Shown: positions 36,349-46,345, numbered from the stretch's first letter. The stretch is DNA of 64,000 nucleotides from Streptomyces guryensis (GCF_021261325.1 NZ_JAJSBI010000003.1:483401-547400); one strand, 5' to 3'. Numbers and translations are program-made. Notes: generated from the letters alone by a model not told the origin.

Positions 36349-37317
36349 TCACACAATCACACGCAGTGCACGGCGTACGCCTGTGAACGTCACGCTCGTA
36401 CGCAGCCCCAGGTGGTCGCCGTCCATCTGGAGGGGTAGAGGCACCTTCGAATGCAAGGTGAACCGGTCCAGGTCGTGCAGGGACACGACGTGCTTGCCAT
36501 GGGGTCCGCGCTCGGGGGACGAAGTGAGCAACTGGGTGGCATACCGGGCACCCGAGACCGCGGACATACGGCTGACACCCAACAGGTCGAGCCCGGTATC
36601 GAACGAGGCCTTAGGCATTGCGTACACCGGGCGATTGCCCAGATACGTCCAGGGGGACGTGTTGCAGATTATGGACAGCACAAGATTGTTCACCGGGTCC
36701 TCGCCGGGCCGCTCCAGGGTGATCGACCCGTGCCGCCGATTGGGCTCGTGGAGGAACTGGCGTGCGACCTGGCGCAGATACAGGGAGTGGGTGGATCTCC
36801 GGCCCTGCTCGCGCTGCTGCTCGACCCGCCCCACCACGCCCGCGTCGAAGCCGAGCCCCGCGCAGAAGGTGAACCAGCGGGAGGGCACCGCCTCGTCCTC
36901 GGTTCCCGGCGTGCCCTCGGCGAGGCCCATGCCGACCGTACGTTCACTGCCCTCGCGCAGGGCGTCCAGCAGTGCGCCCGTCGCCTCGACGGCGTCGTTG
37001 GGCAGGCCCAGGGCGCGGGCGAAGACATTCGTGGAGCCGCCGGGGACCACGGCGAGCCGGGGGAGGCCCTCAGGATCGGGTCCCGCGTGCAGCAGACCGT
37101 TCACCACCTCGTTGACCGTGCCGTCGCCGCCGAGGGCCACGACCAGGTCGATGTCGTCGCTCTCCGCCGCCTGCCGGCCCAGGTCGCGGGCGTGCCCGCG
37201 GTACTCGGTGGTGACCGCCTCGAGCTTCATCTCGCTGGCCAGCGCATGGGTCAGGACATCGCGCGTACGTGCGCTTGTGGTGGTTGCTGCCGGATTGGCC
37301 ACGAGAAGTGCACGCAT
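36349..37317 (-). CDS. Diacylglycerol kinase-family lipid kinase
   Basis: The 322-aa protein begins MRALLVANPAATT and carries the nucleotide-binding GGDGTVNEVVNG motif near residue 65 and a VPGGSTNVFARALG segment, both hallmarks of the DAGK catalytic domain. A second beta-rich domain follows. Members phosphorylate diacylglycerol or related lipids. The start at 37317 gives the normal length. Confidence 0.87.
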   Translation of the reverse strand: MRALLVANPAATTTSARTRDVLTHALASEMKLEAVTTEYRGHARDLGRQAAESDDIDLVVALGGDGTVNEVVNGLLHAGPDPEGLPRLAVVPGGSTNVFARALGLPNDAVEATGALLDALREGSERTVGMGLAEGTPGTEDEAVPSRWFTFCAGLGFDAGVVGRVEQQREQGRRSTHSLYLRQVARQFLHEPNRRHGSITLERPGEDPVNNLVLSIICNTSPWTYLGNRPVYAMPKASFDTGLDLLGVSRMSAVSGARYATQLLTSSPERGPHGKHVVSLHDLDRFTLHSKVPLPLQMDGDHLGLRTSVTFTGVRRALRVIV

Positions 37318-37485
37318 GAGTTGCAGCGTACCTACTGGGAAGTACCGGGCACAGGTCGAGGTAGGGATCAGGTAAGAGGTGCCGACGTGAGGCTCGACAC
37401 GGGGCTCCGGCTCAACCCCGGTATGGCCGCCTGCGTCCCCCGGGCTCGCCACGGAGGCGCACGCCCCCAGGGCTACTCTTCAGGG

Positions 37486-37935
37486 GTGACCAGTGAGCAG
37501 ACCCCCGCCACCGAGGAAAACACCGGCCCCCGCCCGCGCCGCCTGACCTACGCCGCGGCGCTCGCCGCGCTGGAGGGGCTTGCGCTGGCCGTCGGGGGCG
37601 TCTGGATGCTCGTCGAGGGTCTCACGGGCGCCCCGGACGACCGCCGGTCCGCCGTCACCGGCGGTATCACGCTGGTCGTCCTCGCCCTGCTGCCGCTGCT
37701 GGCCGCACGCGGGCTGCTCAAGCAGAAGAGCTGGAGCCGGGGCCCGGCCGTGATCACGCAGATCATGGCGCTGCCGGTGGCGTACAACCTGCTGCAGGCC
37801 GACAGTGTGGCGATCCCGGCGGGCATCGCCATCGCCGCCGTGGCCGTCGTCGCACTGGTCCTGCTGGTCAATCCGGCCACGACCCAGGCCCTCGGAATCC
37901 GGGGCCCGGGCCGCGCGCAGAACGGCAAGCAGTAG
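37486..37935 (+). CDS. Small integral membrane protein
   Basis: From the GTG at 37486 the 149-aa product has a charged N-terminus and four predicted membrane helices (ALAALEGLALAVGGVWML, GITLVVLALLPLLAARGLL, and two more), then a short basic tail. A TACTCT box lies about 9 nt before the GTG and no ribosome site is evident, so it may be leaderless. Function is unknown. It converges with sigH. Confidence 0.68.
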   Translation: MTSEQTPATEENTGPRPRRLTYAAALAALEGLALAVGGVWMLVEGLTGAPDDRRSAVTGGITLVVLALLPLLAARGLLKQKSWSRGPAVITQIMALPVAYNLLQADSVAIPAGIAIAAVAVVALVLLVNPATTQALGIRGPGRAQNGKQ

Positions 37936-37985
37936 ACGTACGGCCCCGCAGCTGTCGTGGAGCCGCAGGGCCGTGAAGCTGAGTC

Positions 37986-39131
37986 CTACTCCTCGACCAG
38001 CAGTTTCTCCCGCAGCTGGGCCAGTGTGCGCGCCAGCAGGCGGGACACGTGCATCTGTGAGATGCCGACCTCCTGCGCGATCTGCGACTGGGTCATGTTG
38101 CCGAAGAACCGCAGCAGCAGGATCCGCTTCTCCCGCGGCGGGAGGTCCTCCAGGAGCGGCTTGAGCGACTCGCGGTACTCGACGCCCTCCAGGGCCTCGT
38201 CCTCGGCGCCCAGCGTGTCGGCCACGGCCGGGGACTCATCGTCGGTGTCTGGGACGTCCAGGGACAGGGTGGAGTACGCGTTGGCGGACTCCAGGCCCTC
38301 CAGGACCTCCTCCTCCGAGATGGCCAGCTTCTCGGCGAGCTCGTGGACCGTGGGGGAGCGGCCGTGCTGCTGCGAGAGCTCCGCGGTCGCCGTCGTGAGC
38401 GCCAGGCGCAGCTCCTGCAGACGCCGCGGCACGCGGACAGCCCAGCCCTTGTCGCGGAAGTGCCGCTTGATCTCGCCGACGACCGTCGGGGTCGCGTACG
38501 TCGAGAACTCGACGCCGCGCTCCGGGTCGAAGCGGTCGACCGACTTGATCAGGCCGATGGTGGCGACCTGTGTGAGGTCGTCCAGCGGCTCGCCGCGGTT
38601 GCGGAAGCGGCGCGCGAGATGCTCGACGAGCGGCAGGTGCATACGGACCAGCTTGTTGCGCAGCTCCGCGTACTCCGGGCTGCCGTCCTTCAGGCCGCGC
38701 AGTTCGATGAACATCGCGCGTGCCCCGCTGCGGTCCTGCGCGTCATGATGCGTGGCCTGCGGCACGCGCCGCGCGTCCTGCCCGTCGCCCTCGGCGTTTC
38801 GCTCGTGCTCGCTCATCGTTTCGCCCGTCGCCCTTCTCCGAGCCTTCGCCTCTGCTCGGACCGGGGTGACCCCGTTCCGTCCGTCCGGAGGCGTGCTCTG
38901 CACGGCACCTTCCCGATCCCGCTGCCCGTCCTCCGGGAAGCCGGCCGCCGTGTCGCTGTCGGCGTCGTCCTCCGGATGCGGCCGGGCCTGCTCGGGAATG
39001 CCGTCGATGCCGTCGGCGCCGACGGTGCCGTTGACGGAGTCCCCGATGCGTCGGGACCCGTCCGCGCCCTCGGCCGGCAGCTCTCGTGTGCCGCGCTCTT
39101 CGTCACGCACCGGCCCGTCCCCTGTCCTCAC
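37986..39131 (-). CDS. sigH: Stress-response sigma factor SigH (SigB/F/G type)
   Basis: The conserved part is an RNA polymerase sigma-70 of the SigB/SigF group, with region 2 (DDLTQVATIGLIKSVDRFDPERGVEFSTYA), region 3 and region 4 (GNMTQSQIAQEVGISQMHVSRLLARTL). The GTG at 39131 overlaps the stop of the anti-sigma gene (GTGA) and gives 381 aa with a ~105-residue acidic extension. A GTG at 39110 after AGGGGA, and an ATG at 38816 giving 276 aa, are alternatives. S. coelicolor SigH is known to occur as several N-terminal isoforms. It acts in osmotic stress and development. Confidence 0.9.
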   Translation of the reverse strand: MRTGDGPVRDEERGTRELPAEGADGSRRIGDSVNGTVGADGIDGIPEQARPHPEDDADSDTAAGFPEDGQRDREGAVQSTPPDGRNGVTPVRAEAKARRRATGETMSEHERNAEGDGQDARRVPQATHHDAQDRSGARAMFIELRGLKDGSPEYAELRNKLVRMHLPLVEHLARRFRNRGEPLDDLTQVATIGLIKSVDRFDPERGVEFSTYATPTVVGEIKRHFRDKGWAVRVPRRLQELRLALTTATAELSQQHGRSPTVHELAEKLAISEEEVLEGLESANAYSTLSLDVPDTDDESPAVADTLGAEDEALEGVEYRESLKPLLEDLPPREKRILLLRFFGNMTQSQIAQEVGISQMHVSRLLARTLAQLREKLLVEE

Positions 39132-39541
39132 GCCGGCCCGGGTCCCGCGCCGCGCTGTTTGTAGAGGCTGATCGAAACGGTTTTGTCCTCGTCCACGGCG
39201 GAGGAGACCTTGCCCGCGAGTGCGGACAGGACGGTCCAGGCGAAGGTGTCCCGCGAGGGGGCGTGGCCGTCCGTGGTCGGGGCCGAGACGGTGACCTCGA
39301 GCGAGTCGTCGACGAGCCGGAAGACGCAACTGAGCACCGAGCCGGGCACGGCCTGCTGGAGCAGGATCGCGCAGGCCTCGTCCACCGCGATGCGAAGGTC
39401 CTCGATCTCGTCGAGAGTGAAGTCCAAACGGGCCGCGAGACCGGCAGTCGCCGTACGCAGCACCGACAGGTAGGCACCCGCAGCCGGCAGCCGGACTTCC
39501 ACGAAGTCCTGGGTCGCGGGCTCGCCTGCGATCTGGGACAC
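39128..39541 (-). CDS. prsH: Anti-sigma factor for SigH (UshX/PrsH), RsbW-like
   Basis: A 137-aa protein with a GHKL-type kinase fold like RsbW: FTLDEIEDLRIAVDEACAILLQ carries the N-box-like helix. It matches the anti-sigma protein that sequesters SigH in S. coelicolor. GTG at 39541 is chosen because GGAGG ends 5 nt upstream; the longer reading from a TTG overlaps that site. The stop overlaps a sigH GTG, so translation is coupled. Confidence 0.88.
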   Translation of the reverse strand: MSQIAGEPATQDFVEVRLPAAGAYLSVLRTATAGLAARLDFTLDEIEDLRIAVDEACAILLQQAVPGSVLSCVFRLVDDSLEVTVSAPTTDGHAPSRDTFAWTVLSALAGKVSSAVDEDKTVSISLYKQRGAGPGPA

Positions 39542-39811
39542 CCTCACCTCCAAGGTGGTACGAGCTTCTCGGGGCCGAGGGTCGCCCCCCGGGGTAACGC
39601 GATGTGTGGTTCAGCGGTGACGCTATCGCGCTCTCAAGTTTCCCGTCCCCGGGACCCCAACCCCTTGCCGTTACTCACAGTAAAACTGTGGACACGCTCC
39701 GTGTCTAGAGGTCTGCGGCTCCAATTGGGAAGAACGCGCGCCGGGTTGACGTACCCAGACGTCAGACGGTCGAACCGTCCGGATCGCGGGTCGTCCCCCG
39801 GCTGTCAAGGG

Positions 39812-40072
39812 TCACACGAGAACGTGGTCGACGAAGCACCAACGCCAGTTCTCACCGGGCTCGAACGTGCGCATGACCGGGTGGCCGGAGTCCTTGTGGT
39901 GCTCCGTCGCGTGCCGGCCGGGCGAGGAGTCGCAGCAGCCGACGTGGCCGCAGGTGAGGCACAGCCGCAGTTGTACCGGGTGCGTACCCGCTGTCAGGCA
40001 CTCCGGACACGTCTCGGTCCGTGGACCGGGTTCCGGATCGGGCAGCGCGTCGGCGTGCGTGCACTGTTTCAT
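39812..40072 (-). CDS. UBP-type zinc finger protein
   Basis: The 86-aa protein is almost entirely a ZnF-UBP domain: C-x-H at the start, CPEC, LRLCLTCGHVGCCDSS, then HATEHHKDSGHPVM. In eukaryotes this fold binds free ubiquitin C-termini; bacterial versions have no established partner. The ATG at 40072 diverges from the antiporter gene. Confidence 0.87.
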   Translation of the reverse strand: MKQCTHADALPDPEPGPRTETCPECLTAGTHPVQLRLCLTCGHVGCCDSSPGRHATEHHKDSGHPVMRTFEPGENWRWCFVDHVLV

Positions 40073-40134
40073 GATTGCCAGATTACGACGGGTGTGCGGA
40101 TGGCCGCGCGGAAAAACGAGGGCGGGCGAGGACG

Positions 40135-41739
40135 ATGGACGTGATGCCACTGCTGTTGCTGGTGGCGGGGAGCGCCGCGATCGCCGCGGTGGCCCGGCGC
40201 ACCCCGGTGCCGGCCCCGCTGCTGCTCGTCGCGGTGGGGCTCGCCGTCTCGTACGTCCCCGGCGTGCCGGACTACACCCTCGACCCGGAGATCGTCCTGC
40301 CGCTGGTGCTGCCCCCGCTGCTGCACAAGGAGGCCGTCGAGAGCTCGTACCTCGATCTGCGGGCCACGATGCGGCCGGTGGCGCTGCTGTCGGTGGGCTA
40401 TGTGCTGTTCGCGACCTTCGTGGTCGGTTGGGTCGCGTATCTCGTCGTGCCCGGGCTGCCCCTGCCCGCGGCGCTGGTGCTGGGCGCGGTGGTGGCGCCG
40501 ACCGACGCGGTCGCCGCGGCGGCGGTCGCCCGCCGGGTGGGGCTGCCCTCCCGGATCACCACGATCCTCCAGGGAGAGTCCCTGCTCAACGACGCGACCG
40601 CGATCACCGCGTACCGGGTGGCCGTCGCGGCCGCCGTCGGCGAGGGTGCCTCCTGGATCGGCGGGATCGGCGAGTTCCTGCTGGCGGCGGTCGGCGGTGT
40701 GGTGGTCGGGCTGGTGCTGATGCTGCCGATCCACTGGCTGCGCACGCACGTGAAGGAGGCCCTGCTGCAGAACACCATGTCCCTGCTGATCCCGTTCGTC
40801 GCCTACGCCGTCGCCGAGCAGGTGCACGCCTCAGGTGTCCTCGCCGTCGTGGTCGTCGCCCTCCACCTCGGACACCGCGCGTGGGAGGTCGACTTCGCCA
40901 CCCGCCTCCAGGAGGAGGCGGTCTGGAAGGTCGTCGCGTTCGTCCTGGAGTCGGCGGTGTTCGCCCTCATCGGCCTGCAACTGCCGGTGGTCCTCAAGGG
41001 CCTCGGCGAGTACGAGGGCGTGGACGCCGCCTGGTACGCGGTCGCCGTGTTCCTGGTGGTCGTCGTGACCCGGTTCGTATGGGTGTATCCGGGAACGTTC
41101 GTGCCCCGCATGCTGTCCGCGCGGATCAGGGAACGCGAGGTCAACCCCACGTGGAGAGGGCCGATCGTCACCTCCTGGGCCGCGATGCGCGGCGTGGTCT
41201 CCCTCGCCATCGCCTTCTCGATCCCGCTCACCGTGCACGGCGGCGGTCCCTTCCCGCAGCGCAACCTCATCCTCTTCCTGACCTTCACGACGGTCATCGG
41301 GACCCTGGTGGTGCAGGGTCTCACCCTGGCACCCGTGATCCGCCTGCTGAAGTTCCCCGGCCGGGACGCACAGGCCGAGACCCTGGCCGAGGCCAACGCC
41401 CAGGCGCAGGCCTCCCGGGTCGCCGAGCAGCGGCTGGACGAACTCCTCACCGACGAGCGCAACGCCCTCCCGCCACCCCTCGCAGACCGTCTCCGCCAGG
41501 TCCTGGAGCGCCGCCGCAACGCCGTCTGGGAGCGCCTCGGCCAGACCAACCCGGTCACCGGTGAGTCCGTCGACGACACGTACCGCCGGCTGTCCCGGGA
41601 GATGATCGGCGCCGAGCGCGCGATGTTCGTGAGGCTGCGGGACGGCCGCCACATCGACGACGAGATGCTGCGCACGCTGCTGCGCAGGCTGGACCTGGAG
41701 GAGGCGGCGGCCTACCGCGAGACGGTGGAAGGCGCCTGA
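40135..41739 (+). CDS. CPA1-family Na+/H+ antiporter
   Basis: The 534-aa protein has 12 or so membrane segments and NhaP/CPA1 features: VLPLVLPPLLHKEAVE, GAVVAPTDAVAAAAVA (ion-binding ASP/ND region), GESLLNDATAI and GLRG-like AAMRGVVSLAIAFSIP. A ~110-residue cytoplasmic helical tail follows. It exchanges monovalent cations for protons. Its 3' end overlaps the convergent PLP-enzyme gene by 28 bp. Confidence 0.9.
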   Translation: MDVMPLLLLVAGSAAIAAVARRTPVPAPLLLVAVGLAVSYVPGVPDYTLDPEIVLPLVLPPLLHKEAVESSYLDLRATMRPVALLSVGYVLFATFVVGWVAYLVVPGLPLPAALVLGAVVAPTDAVAAAAVARRVGLPSRITTILQGESLLNDATAITAYRVAVAAAVGEGASWIGGIGEFLLAAVGGVVVGLVLMLPIHWLRTHVKEALLQNTMSLLIPFVAYAVAEQVHASGVLAVVVVALHLGHRAWEVDFATRLQEEAVWKVVAFVLESAVFALIGLQLPVVLKGLGEYEGVDAAWYAVAVFLVVVVTRFVWVYPGTFVPRMLSARIREREVNPTWRGPIVTSWAAMRGVVSLAIAFSIPLTVHGGGPFPQRNLILFLTFTTVIGTLVVQGLTLAPVIRLLKFPGRDAQAETLAEANAQAQASRVAEQRLDELLTDERNALPPPLADRLRQVLERRRNAVWERLGQTNPVTGESVDDTYRRLSREMIGAERAMFVRLRDGRHIDDEMLRTLLRRLDLEEAAAYRETVEGA

Positions 41740-42644
41740 GGGAAGGGCCGCCCGGTGACGACTGCCGCGACGGTCGTCCCGCGCCCGAACGCTCCCTCCC
41801 CGGCCAGGGTGACAAGTCCATACAGCAACTTGGCGACATAGACACGCTCGACCGGCACCCCGTGGCGCTCCTCGAAGTCCTCGGCGAAGGCGTCGAGTTC
41901 GCCGGGCACGCGCGCGTAGCCGCCGAAGTGGAAGCGGTCGTCGAGGGCCCATGAGCCGCGCCGGCCGCCGAAAGCCCGCTCCTGGAGACCCTCTATGTCG
42001 GCGGAGAGGAAGCCGCCCCTGAGGACGGGGACGCCGAGCGCGCGCTGACCGGGGGCCAGCCCTGCGGCCAGCCCGGCCAGCGTTCCGCCCGTGCCGCAGG
42101 CGAGGCCGACGACATCTGCCCGCCCGCGCAGCTCCTCGCCCAGGGCCCGGCAGCCGCGCACGGCTTCGGCGTTGCTGCCGCCCTCCGGGACGACATGGGC
42201 GTCCTCGGCGCCGGCCGTGCGCAGCACGCGCGCGAGGACGTCCGGGTCGGCCTTGCGACGGTACGTCGACCTGTCGACGAAGTGCAGCCGCATGCCGTCG
42301 GCCGAGCACCGGGCCAGGGAGGGATTGAGGGGGCGGTCGGCCAGCTCCTGGCCGCGGACCACGCCGACGGTCGGCAGCCCGAGGAGCCGGCCCGCGGCGG
42401 CCGTCGCGCGCAGATGGTTGGAGTACGCGCCCCCGAAGGTGACGACGGTACGACCGGCCGCGACGGCGAGATTGGGCGCCAGTTTGCGCCACTTGTTGCC
42501 GATGAGCTCCGGGTGGATGAGGTCGTCGCGCTTGAGCAGGAGGCGCAGGCCGCGCCTAGCGAAACGGTCGTCCTCGATCTCCTGCAGGGGTGAGGGCAAC
42601 CGGGGGTGCAGTGCTGCGAGGTCGAGGTCGTCGGGGCTGCTCAC
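41712..42644 (-). CDS. PLP-dependent ACC deaminase / D-cysteine desulfhydrase family enzyme
   Basis: The 310-aa protein belongs to the fold-type II PLP group. LIGNKWRKL contains the Schiff-base lysine, FGGAYSNHLRA binds the substrate carboxylate and cofactor, and ACGTGGTLAG binds the phosphate. These enzymes act on 1-aminocyclopropane-1-carboxylate or D-cysteine; sequence alone does not decide. The start is a GTG at 42644. Confidence 0.86.
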   Translation of the reverse strand: MSSPDDLDLAALHPRLPSPLQEIEDDRFARRGLRLLLKRDDLIHPELIGNKWRKLAPNLAVAAGRTVVTFGGAYSNHLRATAAAGRLLGLPTVGVVRGQELADRPLNPSLARCSADGMRLHFVDRSTYRRKADPDVLARVLRTAGAEDAHVVPEGGSNAEAVRGCRALGEELRGRADVVGLACGTGGTLAGLAAGLAPGQRALGVPVLRGGFLSADIEGLQERAFGGRRGSWALDDRFHFGGYARVPGELDAFAEDFEERHGVPVERVYVAKLLYGLVTLAGEGAFGRGTTVAAVVTGRPFPQAPSTVSR

Positions 42645-42767
42645 GGCATCATTGTCACGCCGGTCGGTGATCTCAGCCCGTCCGGCGTTCGAGGACGAGG
42701 CCGTTCAGGCCGAAAGCGGCGGTCCGCGGGGGCAGCCCTCAGCGGTCCGCACCAGTGCCGGGTGCCG

Positions 42768-43358
42768 TCACTTCAGCCGTTCGTGGATGCGTCCCCTCAG
42801 CCAGGCCATCGTGAACCCCCGCGGATCCACCTTCCCCGGCTGCCACTCCAAGTGACCGATCACGGACCGTTCCGTCCACCCGTGGTGCCGGCAGACCGCT
42901 GCTGCGGCCTTCTCGATGGCCTCCAACTGGGCCTCGGGCCAGGGGTCCTCGCCGTCGCCGAGGTTCTCGCACTCGAAGCCGTAGAAGTGACGGTTGCCGT
43001 CCGTGTTCGCCTCGTTGTCCGGCGGGAGCGCCTTCTCGGCGATCACCGCACGCAGCACGTCGTCGTCGCCGAGGCCCGCGTGGTTGGCGCGGCCGTAGCC
43101 GACCAGGTGGACCGTGCCGTCCTTGGTGATCACGCCGTGGCAGAGGGGGCCGGGCAGGCCGGCGTAGCCGTCCCGGCAGAGCTCGACGGTGTGTGCACTG
43201 CCGCTCGTCACCGTGTGGTGGATCATCACGCCGTACACAGGACCCCACGGCCCCTTGTGGTTGCGGTTGTGACGCTCCCAGTCGCCCACCTCGACGACGG
43301 TGAGGCCCTCCGCCCTGAGACCGTCGAGGAAACTGCCCGCGGACATGGGTGAGGCCAT
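42768..43358 (-). CDS. N-acetylmuramoyl-L-alanine amidase (Amidase_2)
   Basis: The 196-aa protein has the zinc amidase pattern: VMIHHTVTSG with the first histidine, CHGVITKDGTVHLVGYGRANHAG, and a VIGHLEWQPGKVDP region with the last ligand. It should cleave the amide bond between muramic acid and the peptide stem. No signal peptide is evident, as in many phage-type endolysins and some actinobacterial amidases. GAAGGAGG precedes the ATG at 43358. Confidence 0.85.
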   Translation of the reverse strand: MASPMSAGSFLDGLRAEGLTVVEVGDWERHNRNHKGPWGPVYGVMIHHTVTSGSAHTVELCRDGYAGLPGPLCHGVITKDGTVHLVGYGRANHAGLGDDDVLRAVIAEKALPPDNEANTDGNRHFYGFECENLGDGEDPWPEAQLEAIEKAAAAVCRHHGWTERSVIGHLEWQPGKVDPRGFTMAWLRGRIHERLK

Positions 43359-43652
43359 GACCGCCTCCTTCGTACCGTGCCGACGGCCGCCCGGTGCGGC
43401 CGCCCGTGAAGGGGGTCTACCGAAAGTGATGGGGCGATTACACATCGTGGTCATGGCGAGGGGATGGATCCGGCCATTCCGCACGCATCGGCCGTTGGAC
43501 GGAATCCCCATTTGTGCCCAGCCGGGCGGTGATCCATTCCCGCTCTTTCGGGTAATAGCACAGGCACGTTCCGTGATGGAAGGCTTGGCCGCGGAGATCG
43601 ACGCAGCGGCGCAGATCGGCGTCGTCTGTATGAGCGGGAGGGCAATTCTCAT

Positions 43653-45059
43653 ATGTCGGTAGGCGAAGAGGTCCGTTCGGAGCAGGGCAAGCCGCAGCAG
43701 AGCCTCGGCACGGCCGCCGCGCGGAACCTGGCCACGACGACCAAGTCGGCACCCCAGATGCAGGAGATCAGCTCACGCTGGCTGCTCCGCACCCTGCCGT
43801 GGGTGAACGTGCAGGGCGGTACGTACCGGGTCAACCGGCGACTGACCTACGCCGTGGGGGACGGCCGTGTCACGTTCGTGAAGACCGGCGACCGCGTCGA
43901 GGTCATCCCCGCGGAGCTGGGCGAACTTCCCGCGTTGCGAGCGTACGAGGACGAGGAGGTGCTCGCGGAGCTCGCCCAACGCTGCCGGCAGCAGGAGTTC
44001 GCGCCCGGCAGTGTGATCGCCTCGTTCGGCAGCCAGACCGACGAGGTCTATCTGCTGGCGCACGGCAGGGTCGAGAAGATCGGCACGGGCCCCTACGGCG
44101 ACGACGCGGTCCTCGGGGTGCTCGCCGACGGCGCCTACTTCGGCGACGCGGCCCTTCTGGACCCGGACGCCATGTGGGAGTACACGGCCCGTGCGGACAC
44201 CGCGTGCACGGTGCTGATCCTGTCCCGCCAGGACGTCGAACTGGTCGCGGAGCGCGCCGACTCCCTGCGTGAGCACCTCCAGCAGCTGCGTGCGATTCCG
44301 GAGCAGCGCACCAACAAGTACGGCGAGAAGGCCGTCGACCTCGCCGCCGGCCACAGCGGCGAGCCGGACATCCCGCACACCTTCGTGGACTACGAGGCCA
44401 GGCCCCGCGAGTACGAACTGAGCATCGCCCAGACCGTGCTGCGCATCCACTCGCGCGTGGCCGACCTCTACAACCAGCCGATGAACCAGACCGAGCAGCA
44501 ACTCAGGCTCACGGTCGAGGCGTTGAAGGAGCGCCAGGAGCACGAGCTCGTCAACAACCGCGAGTTCGGGCTGCTCAGCAACTGCGAGTACGAGCAGCGG
44601 CTTCAGCCCCACGACGGCGTGCCCAGCCCCGACGACCTGGACGAGCTGCTCAGCCGGCGGCGCGGCACCAAGCTGCTGCTCGCCCACCCGCGCGCGATCT
44701 CCGCGATCGGCCGCGAACTCAACAAGCGCGGCCTCGTCCCCGAGACCATCGAGGTGGGCGGCAACCGCATCCCGACCTGGCGTGGTGTGCCGATCTACCC
44801 GTGCAACAAGATCCCGGTCTCCGAGGCCCGGACGACCTCGATCATCGCCATGCGTACCGGCGAGGCCGAGCAGGGCGTCATCGGGCTGCAGCAGGCCGGC
44901 ATCCCGGACGAGATCGAGCCGAGCCTGTCCGTGCGCTTCATGGGCATCAACGAACAGGCGATCATCAAGTACCTGGTGACGGCGTACTACTCGGCCGCGG
45001 TCCTGGTGCCGGACGCGCTCGGCGTCCTGGAGAACGTCGAGATCGGCCGGTGGAGGTGA
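43653..45059 (+). CDS. Family 2B encapsulin shell protein with cyclic-nucleotide-binding domain
   Basis: The 468-aa protein combines a HK97-type encapsulin fold with an inserted cNMP-binding domain at ~95-215 ([40 protein letters not shown]). [17 protein letters not shown] motif and the C-terminal Gly-Ile-Asn-rich strand fit the shell. These proteins were first known as EshA-like nucleotide-binding proteins and are now recognised as family 2B nanocompartments. The cargo-type polyprenyl synthase is encoded 113 bp downstream. It diverges from the amidase over a 294-bp gap in which I see no gene. Confidence 0.9.
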   Translation: MSVGEEVRSEQGKPQQSLGTAAARNLATTTKSAPQMQEISSRWLLRTLPWVNVQGGTYRVNRRLTYAVGDGRVTFVKTGDRVEVIPAELGELPALRAYEDEEVLAELAQRCRQQEFAPGSVIASFGSQTDEVYLLAHGRVEKIGTGPYGDDAVLGVLADGAYFGDAALLDPDAMWEYTARADTACTVLILSRQDVELVAERADSLREHLQQLRAIPEQRTNKYGEKAVDLAAGHSGEPDIPHTFVDYEARPREYELSIAQTVLRIHSRVADLYNQPMNQTEQQLRLTVEALKERQEHELVNNREFGLLSNCEYEQRLQPHDGVPSPDDLDELLSRRRGTKLLLAHPRAISAIGRELNKRGLVPETIEVGGNRIPTWRGVPIYPCNKIPVSEARTTSIIAMRTGEAEQGVIGLQQAGIPDEIEPSLSVRFMGINEQAIIKYLVTAYYSAAVLVPDALGVLENVEIGRWR

Positions 45060-45172
45060 CGTTTCTGCACCTGGGAGCCGTGTCCCCGCCCTCCGGGGCG
45101 GGTACACCCCGGTCGTATGCGCCCAGCCGCAGCGGAAGCGCCACCGTCCGCGGACTGACCGAGGGAGATCCC

Positions 45173-46258
45173 ATGGCCGAGTTCATGACGGAGGAGAAGC
45201 AGCGCACCCCCGGGGCGCAGCCGCTCGACGGGCACGAGGCGGCCGTGATCCTGGAGCGTGCCCGGGCATCGGTCGATCCCGAACTGCGCGCCGCCATCGA
45301 CTCGTTGCCCGGCTCCATGCGCCGGATAGCGCTCTACCACTTCGGCTGGGAGCACGCGGACGGCACCCCGGCGGCGGGCAACGCGGGCAAGGCGATCCGC
45401 CCGGCGCTCGTCCTCACCGCGGCCGCCGCGCTCGGCGGCCCGGGCGCGCGCGAGGCGGCCGGACGGGCGGCCGCGGCGGTGGAGCTGGTGCACAACTTCA
45501 CACTGCTGCACGACGACGTGATGGACCGGGACACCACCCGCCGGCACCGGCCCACCGCCTGGACCGTGTTCGGCGACGCCGACGCGATCCTCGCCGGGGA
45601 CGCCCTGCAGGCACTGGCCCTCGGGCTGCTCGCCGAGGACCTGCACCCGGCGTCCGGGCCGGCCGCGGCTCGCCTCGCGGCCTGTGTCGTCGAGCTGTGC
45701 GCCGGCCAGCACGCGGACACGGAGATGGAGCGGCGCGGCCCCGGCGAGATCACCCTCGACGAGGCGCTGACGATGGCCGAGGCCAAGACGGGCGCGCTGC
45801 TCGGCTGCGCCTGCGCGCTGGGCGCGCTGTACGCGGGGGCGTCCGACGAGGACGTCGAGGCGCTGGACGCGTTCGGCCGCGAGGCCGGGCTCGCCTTCCA
45901 GCTCATCGACGACGTCATCGGGATATGGGGCGACCCGAGCCGCACCGGAAAGCCGGTCGGTGCGGACCTGGTGGCCCGCAAGAAGTCACTGCCGGTGGTC
46001 GCCGCGCTGACCTCGGGCACCCCGGCGGCCGCGGAACTGGCCGAGCTGTACGAAGTGCCGTACGGGAAGGGGGACGAGGAGCAACTCGTGCGTACCGCTC
46101 TCGCCGTCGAGCGGGCCGGTGGGCGTGACTGGGCTCAGGTCCAGGCCGCCGACCGGATGGCCCGCGCGATGCAGAAGCTGGCCCGTGCGGTCCCCGACCC
46201 GGAGGCGGCGGGCGGTCTGCTCGCGCTGGCGGAGTTCGTGACGCGGCGCACCAGCTGA
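45173..46258 (+). CDS. Polyprenyl diphosphate synthase, predicted encapsulin cargo
   Basis: This 361-aa protein is a trans-isoprenyl synthase: FTLLHDDVMDRD is the first aspartate-rich motif, FQLIDDVIGIWGD the second, and GNAGKAIRPAL binds the substrate diphosphate. The first ~35 residues (MAEFMTEEKQRTPGAQPLDG) look disordered and probably contain the cargo-loading peptide. Product chain length cannot be read. GAGGGAG precedes the ATG at 45173. It is encoded next to a family 2B encapsulin, as in other streptomycetes. Confidence 0.9.
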   Translation: MAEFMTEEKQRTPGAQPLDGHEAAVILERARASVDPELRAAIDSLPGSMRRIALYHFGWEHADGTPAAGNAGKAIRPALVLTAAAALGGPGAREAAGRAAAAVELVHNFTLLHDDVMDRDTTRRHRPTAWTVFGDADAILAGDALQALALGLLAEDLHPASGPAAARLAACVVELCAGQHADTEMERRGPGEITLDEALTMAEAKTGALLGCACALGALYAGASDEDVEALDAFGREAGLAFQLIDDVIGIWGDPSRTGKPVGADLVARKKSLPVVAALTSGTPAAAELAELYEVPYGKGDEEQLVRTALAVERAGGRDWAQVQAADRMARAMQKLARAVPDPEAAGGLLALAEFVTRRTS

Positions 46259-46345
46259 CCTCGGCCCCCACAGACCCCGGAGCCCACCGGGGCGGCCGCG
46301 CGGCTCCTGACCCCGCACGGTCGCCGAGGCTCCGGCCCGGCGGGT

